From a virus: 40,397 bases of DNA. A model generated the notes under the pieces. It worked only from the letters and a program-made list of their open reading frames with translations. It was not told where the DNA came from and searched no databases. The stretch spans positions 1 through 40,397 of IMG/VR virus record IMGVR_UViG_3300040751_001900; one strand, 5' to 3'. The position numbers and the translations under genes are program-made. Of this stretch, positions 28,873 through 35,735 are shown in pieces (position 1 is the stretch's first letter; every line of letters begins with the position of its first letter).

Positions 28873-29118
28873 ATGAAAAATAGAGATATGCCAGCAATGC
28901 CACAGGCAGCAAAAAGCGATGGTTACGGGTGTAATTATGGTGATGGTAATTCTCAAGTTCCCACAGGATTAACAAAGCGTGAAATGTTTGCTATGCACAT
29001 GATGGCGTCATGGATTAACCACCACGGCACTAGAGGTGATTATAGCTTCAATGCGGGGGATGCTGCCTTGTCAGCTATTGAATGCGCTGATGCTTTACTT
29101 GTGGAGCTTGAGAAATGA
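28873..29118 (+). CDS. Hypothetical 81-aa phage protein
   Basis: ATG 28873 follows GAGGTGATTT. MKNRDMPAMPQAAKSDGYGC then GLTKREMFAMHMMASWI resembles a widespread class of small phage proteins (GLTKRE.FA..A) of unknown function. First gene of the plus-strand cassette. Confidence 0.7.
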   Translation: MKNRDMPAMPQAAKSDGYGCNYGDGNSQVPTGLTKREMFAMHMMASWINHHGTRGDYSFNAGDAALSAIECADALLVELEK

Positions 29119-29186
29119 TTTACAGAGATAGGCGCGCTACACGTAATTGGTTTAACTTTTTATCTATGAGTAAATATTATGAGTAA
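29115..29186 (+). CDS. 23-aa basic peptide
   Basis: ATG 29115 overlaps the previous stop (ATGA), and its TAA overlaps the next ATG. MIYRDRRATRNWFNFLSMSK is basic and aromatic. Coupling on both sides supports translation; function unknown. Confidence 0.4.
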   Translation: MIYRDRRATRNWFNFLSMSKYYE

Positions 29187-29373
29187 CTCCAATCTAATAG
29201 CTAAATCAATGGCTAATTCGATGGAAAAGATTAGATGTCATGCAAAGCTTAGTTTACTGAAGGAGCTTTGTGATAGAGGATTTATTTCTAGTGATGATTT
29301 AAACTCTCTTACCAACGAGGTTAAAGCTAATAGCTTTGACTGCATTAATGAAATTGACAAAAACTTAGGGTAG
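29179..29373 (+). CDS. Hypothetical 64-aa helical protein
   Basis: Starts at ATG 29179 inside the end of the previous peptide. MSNSNLIAKSMANSMEKIRC and KANSFDCINEIDKNLG give an all-helical protein. No family recognised. Confidence 0.55.
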   Translation: MSNSNLIAKSMANSMEKIRCHAKLSLLKELCDRGFISSDDLNSLTNEVKANSFDCINEIDKNLG

Positions 29374-29380
29374 GTGATTT

Positions 29381-29548
29381 ATGGTAACTGAACAAGATCT
29401 AGAAATTGAGCGCAATAGAATCAATATAATTAAGCAGGCGCAAAAGGATTACGAAAAGGCAAAAGGCGAGCATTACGCAGAATTAAAAGCCAAACACGAA
29501 ATGCGGAAGCTTGAATCTGATACAGTAAAGGAGGCTTGGGATGATTAA
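29381..29548 (+). CDS. 55-aa charged coiled-coil protein
   Basis: ATG 29381 follows TAGGTGATTT. Strongly charged helix (LEIERNRINIIKQAQKDYEK onward) of coiled-coil type, ending VKEAWDD. Overlaps the next gene by 8 bases. Unknown function. Confidence 0.6.
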   Translation: MVTEQDLEIERNRINIIKQAQKDYEKAKGEHYAELKAKHEMRKLESDTVKEAWDD

Positions 29549-29672
29549 ATTTATTGACTTTGTTTTTGAGTGTGCAACTTATGTTATGTTGTGTTTGGTG
29601 ATTGGCTTTGCTGTTGGGTATGTTTTAGCTGGGCCAAAAGTTTTAGATATTATTATTAATTTGATATGGTGA
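29541..29672 (+). CDS. 43-aa single-helix membrane protein
   Basis: ATG 29541 lies inside the previous gene's end, with AAAGGAGG upstream. One membrane helix (MLCLVIGFAVGYVLAG). Directly followed by a two-helix membrane gene. Function unknown. Confidence 0.6.
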   Translation: MIKFIDFVFECATYVMLCLVIGFAVGYVLAGPKVLDIIINLIW

Positions 29673-29675
29673 TTT

Positions 29676-29888
29676 ATGAATAAAATTTTTACTCGCGTAT
29701 TTGTTATCGCTTGGGATTTGCTTTTGCTTGCTTATTTGGCGCTTGGAATTATTGGCGCGGTTGTTATGTATAGCTCAGGGTTTAATTTAATTTTTGTTGG
29801 TGGTTATTTTGGCGGAGTAGTTGCCCTTGGTATGCTTTCTTTGTTTGTGAGCATGTACGATAAAATTTGTGAAATAGCTAAGAAGTAG
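29676..29888 (+). CDS. 70-aa two-helix membrane protein
   Basis: ATG 29676 follows TGGTGATTT. Two hydrophobic stretches (AWDLLLLAYLALGIIGAVVM and FVGGYFGGVVALGMLSLFVS) separated by a short turn, with a basic C-terminus. Holin-like in shape, but far from the lysis genes, so no function is assigned. Confidence 0.6.
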   Translation: MNKIFTRVFVIAWDLLLLAYLALGIIGAVVMYSSGFNLIFVGGYFGGVVALGMLSLFVSMYDKICEIAKK

Positions 29889-29895
29889 GTGATTT

Positions 29896-30075
29896 ATGAT
29901 TAATAACGGTATAGCAGGCGGCTCAAACTTCGTGGGCGGTAATACAGGTATTAAAACAGATACTATCTGGAATATTGCAGCGCGTAACAATGCAAAAGAA
30001 AAGCAGGTAACTTATCGCATCAATGGCGAGCGAGTTAGTAAAACTGATTTTGATAAATTTAAGGCGGTAAAATGA
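29896..30075 (+). CDS. Hypothetical 59-aa protein
   Basis: ATG 29896 follows TAGGTGATTT. A glycine/asparagine-rich start (NNGIAGGSNFVGGNTG) is followed by a basic part (YRINGERVSKTDFDKFKAVK) that may be a small KTN/beta unit. No family recognised. Overlaps the next gene by ATGA. Confidence 0.55.
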   Translation: MINNGIAGGSNFVGGNTGIKTDTIWNIAARNNAKEKQVTYRINGERVSKTDFDKFKAVK

Positions 30076-30179
30076 GTGAAAGTGAATGTAAATTAGAGAA
30101 GATGCTAACGCACTTTGTTTTTTGCACTTTAGGATTCTCTCTTGCTGTGGTTGTTATCACGATTATCAGGCTGTGGTAA
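30072..30179 (+). CDS. 35-aa single-helix membrane peptide
   Basis: ATG 30072 overlaps the previous stop. MSESECKLEKMLTHFVFCTL then a membrane helix (GFSLAVVVITIIRLW). Last gene of the plus cassette, ending at the convergent terminator. Confidence 0.5.
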   Translation: MSESECKLEKMLTHFVFCTLGFSLAVVVITIIRLW

Positions 30180-30205
30180 AAAAGCCCCTTGACGGGGCTT
30201 TGTTT
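30178..30205. terminator. Convergent terminator between plus cassette and fibre gene
   Basis: AAAGCCCC (30181-30188) pairs with GGGGCTTT (30194-30201) over TTGAC, with A and T tracts on both sides. It ends the plus cassette (30179) and the minus fibre gene (30208). Confidence 0.85.
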
Positions 30206-30207
30206 CA

Positions 30208-31461
30208 CTATCTTTCTTCTACTAAGTAGTATCCGTCAGATTCAAATGTAACGTTGTTTGCGGCTGTGTTATTTGCAACTTGCAACTTTATATAGTCGTT
30301 TTGGTCTAGGGTAGCATTTATGTTTACATTAAAAAAAGCTACATCCCTTGCACCTGTAAAATTATTAACTGGCCTAACTTGATCCAAAACCGTCACAAAT
30401 GCTGATGCTGAGTTATCCCACTTTAACACCCTCAAAGTTAAAACGTTGTTCGCTGTTGATGATGCAGCCATTGACGCAACAACCTTGTATTCTCTTGGGT
30501 TTATGCCTATATGCCTTAACTGCCCGCCTACGGGGCTGTCAAAGTGCTGTAAGTCTGTTGTATTCCACGCCAAGGTGTTGACATCTTCAAATGTGTCAAC
30601 TGCGTTAATTGTGGTTTCAGCTTCGGCAGCAATCCCAGTAGCGCCACCCTCAAATGTGTTTGGCATACCGATGTTGTTAGACCAAGAGCATGCTAAATTT
30701 CCAGCGGTTATATTTGGCGTATAGTTTGTATCGGTTGCATCTTGTACGCCTTGCCTTGTTACTATCGCGCCATCAACCTGTACTGTTGAAGGGTTTGGAA
30801 AGTTTACCGGGGCAAAATCAAAGAATGACGCGCTAGCTGGTAAGTCCAAATTCATATTTGTCCTAAAGCGCGAAGCCATGCTAAATCCAGCGCCAGCCTT
30901 AAACAATGAGTAAGCACCATTATCAAGACTTCTAACAATTGAGGCATCTATGAAATAACCACCAACCCAAGTACCAGATAGTGTCAACTCAGGCTTACCT
31001 CCAAATCTACCAGTACCAGACTCAAAGCCTTGTCGGTATCCGTTAATTTCACCTAGAGACTCGCAGTTATTGTAATTTATCCTTGAAAACTCAAAAGCAT
31101 CAAACCCTGTAGCTGACGTTAAATCATACACCTTTGATGATGCTCCGCTTACCTCAACAGCGTAATCTTTGCCGATAACATTCCCGCTACCACCAATAGG
31201 CGATGTAAACATTGTGTAATTATCTGCGCTTGAAATTAATTTTGATGTATCGAAATTGTAGCCAGATAAATACAATCCACCAGCAGGCACCTCTATTGAT
31301 TGACTGCCCATATCAATAACACCATCAATAAAGTATTCTTTGGTTGAATCCAGCGCACCAGATAAATCAGCCGCGCTAGTTACATTAATTCGCCCGACTA
31401 ACCCAGAACCTGACTGTATTGCAGTTAATATTTGCTCTAGTAGTTCATTTCTCATAGACAT
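30208..31461 (-). CDS. Fibre- or spike-like beta-helix protein
   Basis: A 417-aa protein. The N-terminus MSMRNELLEQILTAIQSGSG carries the RNxLL motif seen in two neighbours. The middle is beta-helix-like (LYLSGYNFDTSKLISSADNY; serial S/N/G-rich strands), and the C-terminal ~120 residues form a jelly-roll-like domain (VLTLRVLKWDNSASAFVTVL). GGAG precedes ATG 31461; an ATG two codons on is equally possible. Likely a virion-surface or receptor-binding protein; its place between capsid and neck genes is unusual. Confidence 0.65.
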   Translation of the reverse strand: MSMRNELLEQILTAIQSGSGLVGRINVTSAADLSGALDSTKEYFIDGVIDMGSQSIEVPAGGLYLSGYNFDTSKLISSADNYTMFTSPIGGSGNVIGKDYAVEVSGASSKVYDLTSATGFDAFEFSRINYNNCESLGEINGYRQGFESGTGRFGGKPELTLSGTWVGGYFIDASIVRSLDNGAYSLFKAGAGFSMASRFRTNMNLDLPASASFFDFAPVNFPNPSTVQVDGAIVTRQGVQDATDTNYTPNITAGNLACSWSNNIGMPNTFEGGATGIAAEAETTINAVDTFEDVNTLAWNTTDLQHFDSPVGGQLRHIGINPREYKVVASMAASSTANNVLTLRVLKWDNSASAFVTVLDQVRPVNNFTGARDVAFFNVNINATLDQNDYIKLQVANNTAANNVTFESDGYYLVEER

Positions 31462-31464
31462 TTG

Positions 31465-31596
31465 TCATTTCTCCAATGTCAAATTATCTTGGCAGGCATG
31501 CTCATCCTTTGAGCATTTATCCTTGGTGATTGGCAGTTTTGGCAGTATTGGGTCGGGAGCGCTCCCTATTGCGGCCCTGCCAAGGCAACCGCAAAA
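31465..31596 (-). pseudogene. Protein-like open frame without a start, after a double stop
   Basis: In frame with the 57-aa gene upstream, directly after its TAA TGA, a frame of 43 codons runs to TGA four bases before the fibre ATG. It reads FCGCLGRAAIGSAPDPILPK, then LPITKDKCSKDEHACQDN and LTLEK. It has no ATG, GTG or TTG. The same DNA holds inverted repeats: CTTGGCAGG (31488) / CCTGCCAAG (31576), ATGCTCA/TGAGCAT, and the palindrome GGGAGCGCTCCC. It is either a gene remnant or a structured RNA/recombination site. Confidence 0.4.
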
Positions 31597-31599
31597 TCA

Positions 31600-31773
31600 T
31601 TATACAGTCAAAGCTAGTATCTGTCTAAGCTTGCCGTTCATTGTGATTTCTGGAGTTACAGCGCCGCCAGATAAGATGTTTATAATTCCGTCTAGCTCGC
31701 AATTCCGCCAACAGTCATCGTTTGTTAATCCGTATGCGATACCAATTAAGTTTAACAGTTCATTGCGTGTCAT
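31600..31773 (-). CDS. 57-aa protein with RNELL N-terminal motif
   Basis: ATG 31773 lies in the upstream gene's end. MTRNELLNLIGIAYGLTNDD ... GGAVTPEITMNGKLRQILAL. The first residues match the starts of the 417-aa and 230-aa neighbours. It ends TAA TGA. Possibly a stand-alone version of the virion-docking peptide; function unknown. Confidence 0.55.
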   Translation of the reverse strand: MTRNELLNLIGIAYGLTNDDCWRNCELDGIINILSGGAVTPEITMNGKLRQILALTV

Positions 31774-32060
31774 TGCTCAACACCCCCAAAATGAGAAGCG
31801 ACATCTCTAGCCACATCAATGTTACAGTTGTAAACCTTGTCAATGCCAGATTCGATTGCATCAATAATCATTTGTGCGTCAGTTAATGAGTGGTGAATAA
31901 ACTCTAAACCAGATTTATTAACAAGCTCTAGCATAGCAGTACTATCAACTGGTGAGGCGTATTGAACAACCTTCGAGTTACCATAACTTATAGCGTTTGG
32001 AAACACTGATTTAACAGACTCCCAAGCGCTAACTGGGATAAATGAATATCTTTCTATCAT
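31770..32060 (-). CDS. Hypothetical 96-aa protein
   Basis: ATG 32060 overlaps the stop of the LamG-like gene. A mixed alpha/beta protein (MIERYSFIPVSAWESVKSVF ... FIHHSLTDAQMIIDAIESGI). No family recognised. Coupled on both sides to putative virion-surface genes, so a chaperone or decoration role is possible. Confidence 0.6.
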   Translation of the reverse strand: MIERYSFIPVSAWESVKSVFPNAISYGNSKVVQYASPVDSTAMLELVNKSGLEFIHHSLTDAQMIIDAIESGIDKVYNCNIDVARDVASHFGGVEQ

Positions 32061-32749
32061 TGCTGTATCTCCAACCAGGCAGCTTCTGTCATGTTTATAA
32101 ACGTACCATCAGCGCCAGTACCTGCATTTCTCATTGTCGGATTGTTTGCCCATCCGTCATCCATTGGATAATTGTTACCGTTAGAGTCAGAGAAGTTATA
32201 AATCATTCCGCTCAAGAAAAAGTTAAGCGATGTGTCGTAAGTACCAAAAGCATTTATTGTGAAGTCATTAGTATTGACGGTTGTTCCAGATCCAACAAGT
32301 TGACCGTCAAACCTAAACTCGTAATCGTTACCAACAAATGAAACTGTTACAGTGTGTGTATCTGTAGAGCCAGCGAGGTTTGGAGGGAATGGAGCACCGT
32401 TAATGCTTCCTCCACGCGGCGTTCTAAATCTAAAGTTACCGCCACCGTTAGATGCTATTGATAAGCTTGTTGATGTGTCATTACCTATATAAACCGCAAT
32501 ATCATTCCCAAGACCTACGTTTGATTTTAATTTAAACTCCATTGAATAGTCACCAGAAACAACTATGTCTGATGGTTTTGCGTACTGACTGATACCATTA
32601 AAGTTTGGTGCAAATCTAGTTGCAGGCTGACCACCTCCAACAGCATCGCGCCAATCTTCTAGAAGCATATTCCTGTTTTCTGGATTTCTTACTGTGCCAC
32701 CTAGCGCAGTAATAATTTTTACTAATAGACCGTTTCTTGTATTACTCAT
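32057..32749 (-). CDS. LamG/concanavalin-like virion protein
   Basis: A 230-aa protein. N-terminal MSNTRNGLLVKIITALGGTV then NRNMLLEDWRDAVGGG is a phage-type docking segment. From residue ~45 a concanavalin/LamG sandwich follows (FNGISQYAKPSDIVVSGDYS; YEFRFDGQLVGSGTTVNTND). Probably a carbohydrate-binding decoration or fibre. It follows the capsid operon terminator. Confidence 0.65.
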   Translation of the reverse strand: MSNTRNGLLVKIITALGGTVRNPENRNMLLEDWRDAVGGGQPATRFAPNFNGISQYAKPSDIVVSGDYSMEFKLKSNVGLGNDIAVYIGNDTSTSLSIASNGGGNFRFRTPRGGSINGAPFPPNLAGSTDTHTVTVSFVGNDYEFRFDGQLVGSGTTVNTNDFTINAFGTYDTSLNFFLSGMIYNFSDSNGNNYPMDDGWANNPTMRNAGTGADGTFINMTEAAWLEIQQ

Positions 32750-32769
32750 GTTCTAATGTCCGCATAAGT

Positions 32770-32797
32770 AAAAAGCCACTATTTGGCGGCTTTTTTT
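32770..32797. terminator. Terminator after the capsid operon
   Basis: AAAAAGCC (32770-32777) pairs with GGCTTTTT (32788-32795) over 10 bases. A and T tracts lie on both flanks. It overlaps the end of the 50-aa gene and closes the head operon. Confidence 0.7.
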
Positions 32798-32931
32798 GGT
32801 TTACGTTTTGGTTTGTCTTGCTCTACTGGATCTGGATTGAAACGCTCATCTAAAACTCGATAGCCTTTTGCATTCCATTCCTTTTTAGTCTCAGTAGAGC
32901 ATGGATGAGGTAAATACTTTACTTTATCCAT
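32779..32931 (-). CDS. 50-aa small head-region protein
   Basis: ATG 32931 follows AGGTGACGC. MDKVKYLPHPCSTETKKEWN then a lysine-rich C-terminus (DKPKRKPKKAAK). Placed right after the capsid gene, as small head proteins often are. Unknown function. Confidence 0.6.
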   Translation of the reverse strand: MDKVKYLPHPCSTETKKEWNAKGYRVLDERFNPDPVEQDKPKRKPKKAAK

Positions 32932-32941
32932 GCGTCACCTC

Positions 32942-33922
32942 TTACTGGTCGATGTCAGCGATAGCAAGAGTGCCAGCAGTATGCTTAACGCTTGACATAA
33001 CCAGATCCCAATTAGAACCAGTAAACAGCTCAGCATCAAGTGGTGACTTACCACCGTTCGCAACATCCCAAGCATAGCCCTTGATTTTCACACCAAACGT
33101 GTAATCTGCCTGCCATGTTGTTTCAATTCGCTCATTACCGTTCGTGGTATCAAGGTTTGTCACAATGTCAGACGTGTTATCGACAACAATACCGCGATCA
33201 ACAAGTGATAGAACCTTTGTTTTGTTTGGCGTACCGGCAACTGAAAGTGCAGGAATATCCGAAACAACAAAGATTTTACCAAGGATTGATTGTACTGTTA
33301 CGTTAGTGCTTTCAAATAAGCGCTCACCATTAGCAAGGCCTTTTTCAAGCAACTTATGATACGCCGCACCAGTCATAATATCAGCGCGAAGCAAGCCGGA
33401 CATATCACCAAATTTAGCGTGTGAGCTGTTTAAAACAGACTGAGTTAACGCGCCCGCACCAGCAGTTAAGGCTGACACATCATTAACTAGAGCTGCCTGA
33501 TTTTCAACAGCAGCAACAGCCGAGCCTACCGAAGTATTTAGCTGATCTGCTAGCAACGCATCAGCAAAGCCCTGTGCAATTACATTGATTGCTTCTGCTG
33601 GGTTTGATTGCAAATAAGTCATTTGAGCTGGCTCAAAGATTACTGGGCCAAAGCCGCCAGCAACTTTAACGCCGACCATTTCAGACTCAGAAAGCGCTGT
33701 TGATGATGCTGCGCCATTTGCAGCGTATCGGTCGACGCGACGCTGAGCTGCCGCTAATGTGTTGTAAAATGACTCTTTTGAAAAGTCACCCATGAAACCA
33801 TCAGCGCTTAAAATGATAGTATTGCCAGATGCAGCGTTAAAAGCTTGCAATTGCTGGCCAATTAATTCAATAGTGCGTAATCGAATTTGCTCGTTATACA
33901 CTTGCATGTTAGCTAATGCCAT
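32942..33922 (-). CDS. Major capsid protein
   Basis: A 326-aa protein forming the icosahedral shell. MALANMQVYNEQIRLRTIEL start, a helix-rich spine (AAQRRVDRYAANGAASSTAL), and the C-terminal core (TTWQADYTFGVKIKGYAWDV) with P/A-domain features of HK97-fold capsids of the portal-DUF4055 phages. Directly downstream of the scaffold. GAGAG precedes the ATG. Confidence 0.85.
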   Translation of the reverse strand: MALANMQVYNEQIRLRTIELIGQQLQAFNAASGNTIILSADGFMGDFSKESFYNTLAAAQRRVDRYAANGAASSTALSESEMVGVKVAGGFGPVIFEPAQMTYLQSNPAEAINVIAQGFADALLADQLNTSVGSAVAAVENQAALVNDVSALTAGAGALTQSVLNSSHAKFGDMSGLLRADIMTGAAYHKLLEKGLANGERLFESTNVTVQSILGKIFVVSDIPALSVAGTPNKTKVLSLVDRGIVVDNTSDIVTNLDTTNGNERIETTWQADYTFGVKIKGYAWDVANGGKSPLDAELFTGSNWDLVMSSVKHTAGTLAIADIDQ

Positions 33923-33941
33923 AATAGTATCTCTCTTTTAT

Positions 33942-34589
33942 TTAAATTAAGCCTGCCTGCTTGAGGCGTAGCTCGTAAGCTGAATTTTCATTTGTAGCAC
34001 CAGCGCTACCGTTGGCGTTAGAAGAACCAGCTCCGCTAGAGTTAACACCATTCATAATGCGCTTAAATGAATCTTGTTCAGCAGCCCAGCCTTTGAACTC
34101 ATCAACGCTATTAGCGACAACATTACCATCTTTCATAAATTTTGTTAATGCTTCACCTTGTTCATTATAATCAATTTTAATCATTGAATCCAATAAAGCA
34201 CTTGACACGTCTTTAAAGTCATCGTGAATCAATGATAAAGCGCCATTTAAAGCCGTGCTTTTGTGGTATTTTTCAAGGTTTTCTTGTGCCATTTTAGCTT
34301 TACTTTCAGCTTCTGCAACAAGCTGCGCGCGCTCTTGCTCTCGTAATTCCTGGGCTTCTTTATACTTACCTTCCGCCAGCAGTTTATCTTCTTCCGCTTT
34401 CACTGCCGCTTGTCGAGCCTGCTCTAGTGCTTGGGCTTGTTCGCTAGCCGTTGCCTTGGCTGTCTTAGTTTCGCTTAACAGTTCTTGCGTCTTGCTGACC
34501 AATCCTTGTGTTTCTGTTTCGTGCATGGCTTTGATTGCTGCCTGCTGCTCTTCTGTTAAACCTTCAATTTTAGATAAATCAAATGTCAT
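33942..34589 (-). CDS. Capsid scaffolding protein
   Basis: A 215-aa protein. Long charged coiled coil over residues ~10-110 (KTAKATASEQAQALEQARQA and repeats), a short folded part, and a Ser/Gly/Asn linker (NSSGAGSSNANGSAG) before a C-terminal helix (AYELRLKQAGLI) likely to bind the capsid protein. This is the classical scaffold layout before the capsid gene. GAGGGT ribosome site. Confidence 0.85.
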   Translation of the reverse strand: MTFDLSKIEGLTEEQQAAIKAMHETETQGLVSKTQELLSETKTAKATASEQAQALEQARQAAVKAEEDKLLAEGKYKEAQELREQERAQLVAEAESKAKMAQENLEKYHKSTALNGALSLIHDDFKDVSSALLDSMIKIDYNEQGEALTKFMKDGNVVANSVDEFKGWAAEQDSFKRIMNGVNSSGAGSSNANGSAGATNENSAYELRLKQAGLI

Positions 34590-34616
34590 GGTGCTACCCT
34601 CGAGGTATTAAAAGGC

Positions 34617-35735
34617 TCAGCCTTTTTGTTGTTTAAGTATGCGACTAAGTTCATTGTCGCGCTTCTTTAATTCTGTAATGGTTAACGGATTGCCGAGTGA
34701 ATCAACCGTTAATTTTGCAAACTTATCTGGGTTATCTAGCTTTCTAAATGCATTTCCTAAAGTTGGTCCAAGTATCGCATCTTGGTCTTTAGCTGATAAC
34801 TTAGCCATGTAGTCATAGTAACGCTGACCACTTTTGACCGGTTTCGGATCTAGTTTACCATCAATTCGGAAATTCGATGAGCGCTGCAAATCTTCGTCAT
34901 CAAATTTGTACTTGTCTGCCACCTCGTAAACAAGTCTACTGCGGCAGTTAGGATGCAAAGGTGGAGTTATTGCGGCAAGTTTTGGGTCGTCAGCTTTAAA
35001 TGTTCTACCATCAAAACCTCTGCATTGCTGACTTGTTCTGGAGTCAAGAACAGCAACAAACTCATATCCAACTAACGCATCATCATTGGCATCAACAAAA
35101 GCTATTGTAGCTTGATTTGAGTAATGATTAATGCCAGTTATAGCAACCGCCCTTGCTGAGCGCCTAGCACGTGACAGAGCTGTTTTAGAAACCTCACCTT
35201 CTAACTGCATGGCCGTCATTACTCGCGCTTGAATATCTTGAATTGTACCGCCAGACAAGAAGCCCTGCTGCACAATAGCGTCAATTTCATCAGTCCACTT
35301 TTGCCAATAATTGCGCATCATCGTGTTATAAGTAATGAAATTGTTTTCACCTAACTTGATTGGGGATGCAATAGCTAAAGTATTAACCTGTGTAGCAGTC
35401 GGTACTACTGAGTTAAAATCATCTGACTCTATAATATCGTCAAGTGTTCGCGCTGCAAATTGCGCTTCATACTCACCAACGCCTTTAGTATCGGACTTTA
35501 GATTCTTGATATAATCTTGCAACTCAAGGCGAGTCAGCTCGTTAATCTGAGCTTTAATTCTTTCCTCGCGCTTTGGCGTTAAGTTCATTCCGCGGTAATG
35601 CTCGAATATATCATTTACACCAGATTGAATACGCTCGAGGTGCGGCACGGCATCATTGCCATATTTAGCCGCAACCTTTTGTAAATAGATTTGATGCTGC
35701 GAGTAAATCGCAACTAAATCATCATTCAGCGCCAT
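34617..35735 (-). CDS. Minor head protein, SPP1 gp7 / Mu gpF family
   Basis: A 372-aa protein. The C-terminal half carries RSARAVAITGINHYSNQATI, LDSRTSQQCRGFDGRTF and PPLHPNCRSRLVYE, the hallmark of phage head morphogenesis proteins (Phage_Mu_F). It enters the prohead with the portal. It overlaps the portal stop by 14 bases. Confidence 0.9.
   Translation of the reverse strand: MALNDDLVAIYSQHQIYLQKVAAKYGNDAVPHLERIQSGVNDIFEHYRGMNLTPKREERIKAQINELTRLELQDYIKNLKSDTKGVGEYEAQFAARTLDDIIESDDFNSVVPTATQVNTLAIASPIKLGENNFITYNTMMRNYWQKWTDEIDAIVQQGFLSGGTIQDIQARVMTAMQLEGEVSKTALSRARRSARAVAITGINHYSNQATIAFVDANDDALVGYEFVAVLDSRTSQQCRGFDGRTFKADDPKLAAITPPLHPNCRSRLVYEVADKYKFDDEDLQRSSNFRIDGKLDPKPVKSGQRYYDYMAKLSAKDQDAILGPTLGNAFRKLDNPDKFAKLTVDSLGNPLTITELKKRDNELSRILKQQKG

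Noticed and set aside
31340-31810. 156-codon plus-strand open frame
   Set aside because: Antisense to three minus genes with good starts and coupling; no ribosome site and low-complexity composition.
34255-34611. 118-codon plus-strand open frame opposite the scaffold gene
   Set aside because: Ser/Cys/Ala-rich mirror of a coiled-coil gene, a common artefact of biased codon use; no ribosome site.
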